5,831 nt of DNA from Candidatus Subteraquimicrobium carltonvillense (GCA_002339355.1 DDKQ01000105.1:1-5831); one strand, 5' to 3'; shown: positions 1 to 5,602, counted from the stretch's first letter. Notes: a model not told the origin generated them from the letters alone. Program-made: numbers and translations.

Positions 1-50
1 TATTATTCGCTAAAACGCCAGGAAATTCCTACTATCGTTGTCCCAGGTTA

Positions 51-938
51 TCAAAGATATGGCCGTCTTTTCTTTTTCATTCCTCGATTAAGCTTGGAGG
101 ACTCGCTCAAAAGTGCAAACTCATAAATGCTCAAAGTCTCACCTCGCCTTTCAGGATCGATATTCGCACCTTTAAGGGCTTTCTCTACTTCCCGCCTGCC
201 TAACGATAGGCGACTGCTATGAATCAAAGAATTCTTTATAGTCTTCCTTCGATGTTCAAAAGCAGCGGTGATAAGTTCAAAGAGGTGGCTAGGATCCTTT
301 ACTCCAACGCGGGGGGAGGAGAGTCGCGTGAGTTTAATTACCGCCGAATCCACCTTCGGAGGTGGAAGAAAAACGGTTCTGGGCACGATGGAGATCATCT
401 TGGATTCAGAATAATACTGAATCTTTAAGGTGAAAGCACTGTAATCCTTTCCTCCCGGGGAGGCGAGGATTCGTTCCGCCAATTCCTTCTGGATCATGAC
501 GACAAAAAGTTCAATCTGGGGATATTCATGCAAATACTTCACAAGTAAAGGGGAGGCGATATTATAGGGCAAATTGGAAACCAATTTATTGGGCTGCAAA
601 CTTGGAGGAAGCAAGTTTAAATCGAGTTTTAAGGCGTCCCTTCGTAATAGCTTCACATTTTCAAAGCCTTTAAGGGTTTCACTTAAGATAGGAATTAAAG
701 CTCTATCGAGTTCTACCGCAATGACCTGACCGGCTCGTTCGGCAAGAACTTGGGTGAGGGTGCCGATTCCAGGACCCACTTCCAAGACTACATCTTCGGA
801 TTCAAGGTTGGCTGCATGGATGATTTTCTTGAGGATGTTTTCATCCACAAGAAAATTTTGCCCAAGACTTTTGGAGAGCCTCAAATTGTATTTCTTGAGG
901 ATATCGATGGTTTTTCGGGGACTAGCGAGCCCAGACAT
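51..938 (-). CDS. ksgA: 16S rRNA (adenine1518-N6/adenine1519-N6)-dimethyltransferase KsgA (RsmA)
   Basis: KsgA uses S-adenosylmethionine to dimethylate two adjacent adenines in the 3'-terminal helix of 16S rRNA, a late step of small-subunit assembly in the cytoplasm. The 295-residue protein is full length for the family. Visible motifs: LGQNFLVD (25-32), the SAM-binding loop EVGPGIGTLT (53-62), the acidic ribose-binding site VELD (75-78), the catalytic NLPYN (122-126), FLPPPKVDSAV (190-200), and the C-terminal FEHRRKTIKNSL (228-239) and PERRGETL (262-269). The last ten or so residues are strongly basic. It follows the 3D-domain gene by 66 bases, so the two are probably cotranscribed, as ksgA and yabE lie close together in Bacillus. 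The start is uncertain in mechanism: the ATG at 938 fits the family N-terminus, but a GGAG touches it with no spacer, and no other plausible in-frame start follows it before the conserved core. Confidence 0.96.
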   Translation of the reverse strand: MSGLASPRKTIDILKKYNLRLSKSLGQNFLVDENILKKIIHAANLESEDVVLEVGPGIGTLTQVLAERAGQVIAVELDRALIPILSETLKGFENVKLLRRDALKLDLNLLPPSLQPNKLVSNLPYNIASPLLVKYLHEYPQIELFVVMIQKELAERILASPGGKDYSAFTLKIQYYSESKMISIVPRTVFLPPPKVDSAVIKLTRLSSPRVGVKDPSHLFELITAAFEHRRKTIKNSLIHSSRLSLGRREVEKALKGANIDPERRGETLSIYEFALLSESSKLNRGMKKKRRPYL

Positions 939-971
939 CTCCTTCAGATCCGCTTGGAAATCCTTCGGCGT

Positions 972-985
972 CTACATTTTCCTCC
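972..985 (-). promoter_or_regulatory. Strong ribosome binding site followed by an AUG-UAG start-stop ahead of ksgA
   Basis: On the minus strand GGAGG (985-981) is followed after three bases by ATG (977-975) and at once by TAG (974-972). This ATG is in frame with ksgA, 39 bases upstream of its ATG at 938. The good ribosome binding site therefore serves a one-codon reading frame, while the ksgA ATG has only an abutting GGAG. It could be a minimal leader ORF that feeds ribosomes to ksgA by reinitiation, a nonsense change in an originally longer N-terminus, or a sequencing error. An in-frame ATG further up (995-993) would give a seven-codon leader, MIFWRKM, ending at the same TAG. Confidence 0.4.
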
Positions 986-1004
986 AAAAGATCATACTTT
1001 AATA

Positions 1005-1652
1005 TTATTTTATATGAACTACGACCTTTCTGCGACCGAAGGCTCTGGCCTGAGCCAGCGAATCAAAGCACAAGTCGATGCGGACTCCCTTAATAGCAGA
1101 ACCAGTATCAGCGGCGATTGCCTCTCCGTATCCCTCAATGTAAAGGTGGGTTCCCAAGGGAATTACCCTGGGATCGACAGCCACCACACCATATCGAGCT
1201 CTCATGCCGGTGGCGGTTATCGTACCACAACCATGACCGGGCGTGTAAGCCGTGGCGATCATGACCATGGTTCGACCCCCTGGATATCCCCCCGCACCTC
1301 TAGAGGGTAAATGGGGTTTAGCAGCCAAGAAGCGCTTGGGAGAGGATCGCCTACCCGTCGAGACCCTTTGGTAGGAGGGCTTGTTTGGTTGATGGGTTAG
1401 CGGGCGTTGGGGGGTGGAATTTCCTTCATATCCACAGGAGCTGCTGGAAATTTCCGAGGCGAATTTTAGACTGGTTGTGCTCACCAAAAATAAAGTGGGG
1501 AGTGTATTTGAAGTGCTTATTACGGTTGTTGCCCTCTCCACAGATTTTGAAATGAATTGAGTGGCTTCCGATGCTAGAGCCTTCATGCTTTCCCCGATTT
1601 CCTTTGAATCCGCAGGAGAATTCGGGGACAGCGCCTGCCCGCCCCTCAGCAA
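1005..1652 (-). CDS. 3D-domain protein (YabE/YuiC/YocH-type cell-wall protein), 5' end probably disrupted
   Basis: The C-terminal third (about residues 130-215 of this 215-residue frame) is a 3D domain, named for three conserved aspartates: TAYTP (134-138), the first Asp in VAVDP (157-161), the second in AADTG (180-184) and the third in RIDLCFD (191-197). The domain shares the fold of MltA-type lytic transglycosylases and occurs in secreted peptidoglycan-acting proteins such as YabE and YocH. No G5 or LysM repeat is seen: the rest is a Ser/Thr/Pro- and Arg-rich low-complexity linker. The listed start is a TTG inside a palindromic repeat, with no signal peptide, so it is unlikely to be the true start. 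Another candidate is the ATG at 1586-1584. The same frame continues upstream, past a single TGA at 1706-1704, into a membrane-anchor segment (1704-1904). The original gene was therefore probably about 300 codons, starting at 1904. Position before ksgA matches yabE in Bacillus. Confidence 0.8.
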   Translation of the reverse strand: MLRGGQALSPNSPADSKEIGESMKALASEATQFISKSVERATTVISTSNTLPTLFLVSTTSLKFASEISSSSCGYEGNSTPQRPLTHQPNKPSYQRVSTGRRSSPKRFLAAKPHLPSRGAGGYPGGRTMVMIATAYTPGHGCGTITATGMRARYGVVAVDPRVIPLGTHLYIEGYGEAIAADTGSAIKGVRIDLCFDSLAQARAFGRRKVVVHIK

Positions 1653-1661
1653 TGGCAGGCG
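1632..1661. repeat. GC-rich palindrome within the 5' part of the 3D ORF
   Basis: CGCCTGCC (1632-1639) and GGCAGGCG (1654-1661) are perfect 8-base inverted arms around a 14-base loop. The region is richer in GC than its surroundings. Read on the minus strand in the 3D frame it contributes TRLPLLRGGQALSP, a peptide unlike the Ser/Thr linker after it. It looks like a dispersed, REP-type palindromic element, but copy number cannot be seen in one window. Confidence 0.5.
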
Positions 1662-1703
1662 GGTATCACGACGCGTCCAGAAACTGGAGCCGCCACCCCT
1701 CGG

Positions 1704-1904
1704 TCATTTGACCCTTCTAGTTGCATTGTTAAATCCTATAAAATCACTTATTGCGAATACCAGTACCATGCATAAGAATCCCATGAAAATTTTATTGGGT
1801 TTTTTGGCTTGCCCGCTATGGCTTCGTCGAAGGCCTATCAGCCGTCGCTTTGGCATGACAGAGCCTAGCAAGCGGGCAAAAAAATGGAGAGAAAACCCCT
1901 CCAT
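1704..1904 (-). pseudogene. N-terminal membrane-anchor segment of the 3D gene, cut off by an in-frame TGA
   Basis: This 66-codon frame starts at an ATG with AGAAGGG about nine bases upstream and ends at a TGA (1706-1704). It ends with one hydrophobic segment, IFMGFLCMVLVFAISDFIGF (about residues 39-58), then NNATRRVK. That is the usual layout of a signal peptide or N-terminal anchor. It is in exactly the same frame as the downstream 3D ORF, and no other stop lies between 1703 and 1652. I infer that it is the missing export signal of the 3D protein, separated by one nonsense codon. Residues 10-33 come from the palindromic element at 1809-1878. Removing 69 bases (23 codons) would leave a plausible shorter N-terminus, MEGFSLHFFA followed by KKPNKIF. 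Alternatives: a real small membrane protein, or a sequencing error at the TGA. Confidence 0.5.
1809..1878. repeat. Palindromic element of about 70 bp (REP/MITE-like)
   Basis: The ends TTGCCCGCT (1809-1817) and AGCGGGCAA (1870-1878) are perfect inverted copies. The pairing can be extended inward, with a gap, through TGGCT and AGCC. A second small hairpin, CTTCG-T-CGAAG (1822-1832), sits inside. T-rich and A-rich tracts flank the ends, so the whole site is a larger near-palindrome, but neither strand shows the stem-then-T-run of a terminator. The element is GC-rich in an AT-rich neighbourhood, encodes no transposase and is read through without stops in the anchor-segment frame. It is most like a non-autonomous palindromic repeat. 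Confidence 0.55.
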
Positions 1905-1952
1905 TCGACCATTCCCTTCTATATTTTATTGGTGCTGCTTAAGCGGCAGCCC

Positions 1953-1981
1953 ATTATATAGTAAAATCTGGAAGAATGCAA
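1953..1981 (-). promoter_or_regulatory. Sigma-70/sigma-A-type promoter for the 3D gene-ksgA unit
   Basis: On the minus strand TTGCAT (1981-1976) and TATAAT (1958-1953) are separated by exactly 17 bases, a near-perfect housekeeping promoter. The predicted start is near 1946. The transcript would begin with a small hairpin, GCTGC/GCAGC (1934-1938 and 1946-1950, plus-strand coordinates), then reach AGAAGGG and the ATG at 1904. It supports a 3D gene that originally began near 1904, with ksgA served by the same transcript. Confidence 0.65.
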
Positions 1982-2009
1982 CACTTTAAGCAGGGATGTT
2001 GAAGACTTC

Positions 2010-2068
2010 AAAGCATTTTAGCAGGTCATAGCAACAATTTTCTCGAATCGGGCACCTGCTGCTTTTTT
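2010..2068 (+). terminator. Terminator-like hairpin pointing along the plus strand
   Basis: AGCAGGT (2020-2026) pairs with ACCTGCT (2054-2060). Beyond a five-base bulge, AAAGC (2010-2014) pairs with GCTTT (2061-2065), and a T-run covers 2063-2068. The 27-base loop is long for an intrinsic terminator. No convincing plus-strand gene lies to its left, so it may end an unseen antisense or small RNA, shield metG from readthrough, or be chance. In the minus direction the stem lacks a T-run, so it is not an obvious metG terminator. Confidence 0.3.
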
Positions 2069-2104
2069 GGGCTATTAGTGGGAAGAAAGCGGGGGTGAGG
2101 GAAT

Positions 2105-3640
2105 TTATTTTATGCGAGGGAAAAGGGGCTTCCCTCGCTTCACCTCGATGCCTGGTTTAAGCAAACCCCACTCAAGGGCCCTGGGGAATCTTTGAGTCTC
2201 GAGCTTTTCCTCAATGCTGAGTTGATTCCATAACTCTTTGGAGGTGGAGGGCATGAAGGGACGGATCAATAATGCCACTATCCGCAATCCTTCCAAGGCA
2301 GTGTATAACACCATATCAAGGCGCTCCCTCTGCTCCTCCTTCTTTGCAAGGGACCACGGAGCAACTTCATCAATGTACTTATTGATTCCCCGGATGAATT
2401 CCCAAATTCTCGCCAGGGCTTCGCTGAAAGCAAATTCTCTAAAGCATTTGTCAGCCTCCAAAAATGCGCGCTCAGCAAGACGTCGAAGATTCAGATCAAT
2501 TTCCATTTCCTTTCCAGAGGTGGGGATTATACCACCACGGTACTTCTCCACCATCGCTAAAAGTCGACTAGCCAAATTCCCCAAATCGTTGGCCAAATCC
2601 GCATTGTATCTATGTTCTAACCTTTGAAGGGAAAAATCGCCATCCTGTCCGAAGGGGAAAGCACCTAGGATGAAGTAGCGAAGGGCGTCTACTCCATATT
2701 TCCCGGCTAGAAAGACCGGATCTATGACATTTCCCAGGGATTTGCTCATTTTTTGCCCATTGACCGTGAAAAATCCGTGGACGAAAATCTTTCTCGGTAA
2801 TTCCACACCCAAAGCCAGTAGCAAACTGGGCCAAATCGTGGCATGTACCCTCAAGATATCCTTGCCTATGAGATGAACATCCGCTGGCCAATACCGCTCG
2901 AATTTTTCCCCATCCCAGAGCCACCCGATGCCTGTGAGATAATTAAGGAAGGCATCAACCCAAACGTAAGTCGTATGGGAGCGGTCAAAGGGTAGCTCTA
3001 TTCCCCAACGCACCTTGCTTTTACTCCGAGAGATGGCCAAATCTTGCAATTTTTCACCCCGTAGGAAGGATAGAACTTCATTCTCACGCTGTACGGGCTC
3101 GATCTTCAACTCTCTTTTGGATATCCTGGTCAATAATTCATCTTGAAATTGGGAAAGTTTGAAGAAGTAACATTCCTCGGTTAATAGCTCGGGTTCCTTG
3201 CGATGTAGAGGGCACTTGCCTTGGACTAAACTGCTCTTTGGGATGTACTGCTCACAACCAACGCAATAAAGACCCTCATATTTATGTCTATAGACGTATT
3301 CCCCATCGTATAGTCGCTGCAAAGCCCATTTTACGGCCCTTTCGTGCTCCGAGTCCGTGGTGCGAATGAAATGATCATTGCTAATATTCAATGCCCCCCA
3401 GGCTTTTTTGAATTGATCCGCTATCTCATCGCAGAATTGTTTGGGAGATTTCCCCACGGACTCAGCCGATTGAGCCACCTTAGCACCGTGTTCATCGGTA
3501 CCCGTGAGGAAGAAGACATCTTGACCGAAGAGCCGATGATACCTGGCGATGACATCAGCTGCGATGGTGGGATAGGCGGTACCCAAGTGAGGAGGCTGAT
3601 TAACGTAGTAAATTGGAGTGGTCACATAAAACTTGGGCAT
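2105..3640 (-). CDS. metG: Methionine--tRNA ligase MetG (MetRS), form without C-terminal tRNA-binding domain
   Basis: MetRS charges tRNA-Met with methionine using ATP in the cytoplasm. From the chosen ATG at 3640 the protein has 511 residues. Visible: the class I HIGH-type signature PPHLGT (16-21), TGTDEHG (46-52), a single zinc knuckle with C126, C129, C143 and H146 (CVGC then CPLH, as in the Thermus enzyme), WVDAFLNYLTG (227-237), the KMSKS loop (297-301), and the helical anticodon-binding domain with N420 and W429 in NKYIDEVAPW. It ends at KPLFPRIK, just where longer MetRS proteins continue into a Trbp111/EMAP-II-like domain, so that domain is absent. The frame is open 21 codons further up, but GGAAG (3650-3646) lies five bases before ATG 3640, and MPKFYVTTPIYYVN is the family N-terminus. 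A predicted leader of only about 36 bases leaves no room for a T-box. Confidence 0.97.
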   Translation of the reverse strand: MPKFYVTTPIYYVNQPPHLGTAYPTIAADVIARYHRLFGQDVFFLTGTDEHGAKVAQSAESVGKSPKQFCDEIADQFKKAWGALNISNDHFIRTTDSEHERAVKWALQRLYDGEYVYRHKYEGLYCVGCEQYIPKSSLVQGKCPLHRKEPELLTEECYFFKLSQFQDELLTRISKRELKIEPVQRENEVLSFLRGEKLQDLAISRSKSKVRWGIELPFDRSHTTYVWVDAFLNYLTGIGWLWDGEKFERYWPADVHLIGKDILRVHATIWPSLLLALGVELPRKIFVHGFFTVNGQKMSKSLGNVIDPVFLAGKYGVDALRYFILGAFPFGQDGDFSLQRLEHRYNADLANDLGNLASRLLAMVEKYRGGIIPTSGKEMEIDLNLRRLAERAFLEADKCFREFAFSEALARIWEFIRGINKYIDEVAPWSLAKKEEQRERLDMVLYTALEGLRIVALLIRPFMPSTSKELWNQLSIEEKLETQRFPRALEWGLLKPGIEVKRGKPLFPRIK

Positions 3641-3661
3641 TTCATCTTCCTTTTGCATTCC

Positions 3662-3690
3662 TTGACACCGTTTTCTCACAACCATATAAT
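3662..3690 (+). promoter_or_regulatory. Perfect consensus sigma-70/sigma-A promoter for abrB
   Basis: TTGACA (3662-3667), a 17-base spacer and TATAAT (3685-3690) match the consensus at every position. Transcription should start near 3697, giving a leader of about 37 bases before the abrB ATG. Such a strong promoter on a repressor gene suggests that expression is limited by negative control, probably by AbrB itself as in Bacillus (inference). Confidence 0.85.
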
Positions 3691-3710
3691 TTAAATTACT
3701 CATTTGTCAA
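3683..3710 (-). promoter_or_regulatory. Divergent sigma-70/sigma-A-type promoter for metG, overlapping that of abrB
   Basis: On the minus strand TTGACA (3710-3705), a 16-base spacer and TATATG (3688-3683) form a good promoter, with a predicted start near 3676. Its -10 shares bases 3685-3688 with the -10 of the abrB promoter, so two polymerases could not occupy both at once. Confidence 0.65.
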
Positions 3711-3733
3711 GGATGCTAGAAGGGGACTCGAAT

Positions 3734-3979
3734 ATGAAATCCACTGGTATAGTGCGTAAAGTTGACGAGCTTGGACGGATCGTGATTCCAATGGAATTGC
3801 GTCGAACCTTTGGTATCGAAGTTAAAGACCCCATCGAGATATATGTAGAAGGCGACAAAATAATTCTAACCAAATATCGTCCCACTTGCGTCTTCTGCGG
3901 AGGAACGGAAAATTTAGAAACATTCAAAAAGAAAAATATCTGCAAGACTTGCAGGAAAAAATTGTCCAGCCCCTCTTAA
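3734..3979 (+). CDS. abrB: AbrB family transcriptional regulator with C-terminal CxxC-CxxC zinc-ribbon-like end
   Basis: AbrB-type proteins are small multimeric DNA-binding regulators; in Bacillus AbrB represses transition-state genes during growth. The 81-residue protein has the swapped-hairpin (SpoVT-AbrB) domain over residues 1-48: STGIVRKVDELGRIVIPMELRRTFGI, then DPIEIYVEGDKIILTKY. The C-terminus has C52, C55, C70 and C73 in two CxxC pairs, a likely zinc site. Several clostridial-type AbrB proteins carry this end, and Bacillus AbrB does not have the full set. I chose ATG 3734 because the conserved domain begins there and AAGGGG lies about nine bases upstream. The ATG at 3713 is too close to the predicted transcript start to carry a ribosome binding site. 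It is divergent from metG, as in Bacillus, and its TAA overlaps the rsmI stop. Confidence 0.93.
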   Translation: MKSTGIVRKVDELGRIVIPMELRRTFGIEVKDPIEIYVEGDKIILTKYRPTCVFCGGTENLETFKKKNICKTCRKKLSSPS

Positions 3980-4638
3980 TTTTTTTCGGGTTTAATTATG
4001 ACCACAAATTCCCCCCTCGGTTTAATTTCCTTTATCACTTCTCCGATTCTCCCCCTGATTATTTCCTCAAATTTCTTTGTCAATTCACGACAAACCACCA
4101 CTTCTCTGTCCCCAAAAATTTCTTTAATTTCGGTCAAGGTTTTGAGGATTCTATGGGACGATTCGTAGAATATGATCACGCGCTCTTCATCCTTTAAAGA
4201 GTTCAGCAACTTCTTTCTCCCCTTCTTCTTCGGTAAAAAGCCAAGATAAATAAATTGGCTAAGGGGTATCACCGAGACGGACGCCGCAGCCAAAAAAGCC
4301 GAGGGACCAGGGATGGGCACTACCTCTATACCTTTGTTCACCGCGGTATTTATCAATTTCCAGCCGGGGTCGGATATTCCAGGGGTACCAGCATCACAGA
4401 CCAAGGCAATACTCTTGCCCTCCCCTAACCGATTCAAGATATAGTCGATTTTTCTCGCCCGGGTGTACCGATGATAGCTCGTCATCGGTGTCTTTATACC
4501 GTAATGATCGAGTAAAATCTTGGTATGCCTTGTATCCTCAGCGGCGATTAAATCAACCTCCTTAAGGATCCTTAAGGCACGGAGGGAAAGATCCTCAAGA
4601 TTCCCTATGGGCGTAGCCACAACGAATAAAGTTCCCAT
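3976..4638 (-). CDS. rsmI: 16S rRNA (cytidine1402-2'-O)-methyltransferase RsmI, short form
   Basis: RsmI 2'-O-methylates C1402 of 16S rRNA, in the decoding centre, using SAM. It belongs to the tetrapyrrole-methylase (class III) fold. Visible: VATPIGNLEDLSLRAL (7-22), AEDTRHTK (33-40), CDAGTPGISDPG (81-92), PIPGPSA (108-114), the basic FLPKKKGRKK (134-143), FYESSHR (157-163) and CRELTKKFEE (183-192). At 220 residues it ends right after GEFVVII, where the methylase domain ends. The family is usually about 275-290 residues, so the extra C-terminal domain is missing, apparently naturally, because the frame ends cleanly. The upstream ribosome binding site is weak. It starts 17 bases after the membrane-protein stop, so translation may be coupled. 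The gene sits next to abrB as in Bacillus. Confidence 0.95.
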   Translation of the reverse strand: MGTLFVVATPIGNLEDLSLRALRILKEVDLIAAEDTRHTKILLDHYGIKTPMTSYHRYTRARKIDYILNRLGEGKSIALVCDAGTPGISDPGWKLINTAVNKGIEVVPIPGPSAFLAAASVSVIPLSQFIYLGFLPKKKGRKKLLNSLKDEERVIIFYESSHRILKTLTEIKEIFGDREVVVCRELTKKFEEIIRGRIGEVIKEIKPRGEFVVIIKPEKN

Positions 4639-4655
4639 CTCAAATCACCAATCTT

Positions 4656-5567
4656 TTACGCTTCGGGGAGTGGCTTCTTGAAAAGCTGGAGGAAGGCTAT
4701 GGTCCAAGCCGAGGAAAGAAATACTCGAACCAAAGATGCAACAAATAATGAAACAAATATTCCAGGGATTGTGATGAGAATGGCGAGAAAGAGACTAACC
4801 TCGGTGGCAAGGGCCACGGGGATGGCGAAGATCATAAAGACCAGAAGGAGAATAATACCGATCCCAATTCCCACCCCGAACATTACCAACCAAAAAATCA
4901 GCATTCTCCCAATATTCTCACGGAGGAGGTGGTATCCCCTTTTAATGCTTTCAAGTACCCCCAGGTTTTCAATGACGCAGTATCTCCCGGCAAAAAAATC
5001 CAAAATGGTCAGGGAAATCGAGGAAGGTATCAGGATTATGATGAGAAACAATAGACCAGAAATTAGAAAAAAGAAGCCCAAAGCTTTTTCTTTGAAAGCA
5101 AAGGCAAAAATCGCGGGAAGAAGAGTTATTCCGAGAAGCAAGATAGCCATAAAAATCCAGGGAATCCAAATTCCCAAGGTTATTTCAAGAAGTGGGAACC
5201 ACCTTGATAGACCATATTTGAAACCCTGACCCACATCTATTTTGTGCTCAAATTCGACATCCCTAACCATGCCGATCAACGCAGCTTGAGATAGATAATT
5301 CACGAATATAGAGAGAGCGATGATTATGAGTATAAAAAGACAGATGAAAATGAGCAATGGCCAAAGGGGAAATCTTTCGAGGAAGGGGAGAAATTTTTCA
5401 ATGGAAGTCTTGCTCCATGAAAATTCATCGGGCTGAAGTTGCCATCTCAAATTGAAGTTATAATTCCCCCCTCCTCCAAAGATGGCAGAGAGCAAACCAA
5501 ATAACCACAGAGATTTATATCTAAGGGTTATTACCCATGCTCGTTTTAATATTCCACCATAATCCAC
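4656..5567 (-). CDS. Polytopic membrane protein of unknown function
   Basis: I do not recognise a specific function. The 303-residue protein has about six hydrophobic segments (roughly 15-31, 68-98, 130-157, 162-192, 220-250 and 257-285), with no signal peptide and no catalytic motif. Features: an aromatic N-terminus (LKRAWVITLRYKSLWLFG), a Gly-rich stretch GGGGNYNFN (31-39), and between helices 4 and 5 an ENLGVLESIKRGYHLLRENIGRMLI segment (200-224). This pattern resembles loosely related membrane families (DUF975-like, or the membrane domain of glycerophosphodiester phosphodiesterases), where a conserved soluble loop precedes a helix; this is inference. The GTG start at 5567 is supported by GGGAG (5578-5574) six bases upstream. 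It lies 70 bases after the ferredoxin gene and 17 bases before rsmI, so it is probably in their operon, but the neighbours do not indicate its role. Confidence 0.85.
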   Translation of the reverse strand: MDYGGILKRAWVITLRYKSLWLFGLLSAIFGGGGNYNFNLRWQLQPDEFSWSKTSIEKFLPFLERFPLWPLLIFICLFILIIIALSIFVNYLSQAALIGMVRDVEFEHKIDVGQGFKYGLSRWFPLLEITLGIWIPWIFMAILLLGITLLPAIFAFAFKEKALGFFFLISGLLFLIIILIPSSISLTILDFFAGRYCVIENLGVLESIKRGYHLLRENIGRMLIFWLVMFGVGIGIGIILLLVFMIFAIPVALATEVSLFLAILITIPGIFVSLFVASLVRVFLSSAWTIAFLQLFKKPLPEA

Positions 5568-5602
5568 GATTAGCTCCCGTATTCTCCCTCCACTTCAAAC
5601 CC

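Larger units (their letters stand above)
3660..3712. repeat. Inverted repeat enclosing the metG/abrB promoters
   Basis: CCTTGACA (3660-3667) and TGTCAAGG (3705-3712) are perfect 8-base inverted copies 37 bases apart. Each arm contains a TTGACA -35 hexamer, one for each direction. The symmetry may simply reflect two consensus -35 elements. The match extends two bases beyond each hexamer and could also be an operator. Confidence 0.6.

Noticed and set aside
1..126. Plus-strand open frame entering from the left edge (YYSLKRQEIPTIVV...), ending with TAA at 124-126.
   Set aside because: It overlaps the conserved end of ksgA by about 75 bases and shows no recognised motif. Too little is visible to support a gene.
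750..1310. 186-codon plus-strand ORF opposite ksgA and the 3D gene.
   Set aside because: It crosses the antisense of two recognised genes, its composition mirrors them, and it has no recognisable motif.
1809..1881. Intrinsic terminator at the 1809-1878 palindrome.
   Set aside because: Neither strand has a T-run directly after the stem, and the element sits inside a reading frame.
1561..1989. 142-codon plus-strand ORF that would end before the T-run hairpin at 2010-2068.
   Set aside because: It lies opposite the anchor segment and the palindromes, with no ribosome binding site or family motif found. The hairpin alone does not make it a gene.
1920..2070. tRNA or other structured RNA gene, suggested by CTCGAATCGGGC and nearby hairpins.
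   Set aside because: No cloverleaf, acceptor pairing or CCA end can be drawn around it.
3641..3676. T-box or other riboswitch ahead of metG.
   Set aside because: The predicted leader is about 36 bases, too short for a T-box, and no specifier or antiterminator motif is seen.
4678..5229. 183-codon plus-strand ORF, very rich in Arg, Lys and Ile.
   Set aside because: It is the antisense of the hydrophobic helices of the membrane protein, which explains its composition.
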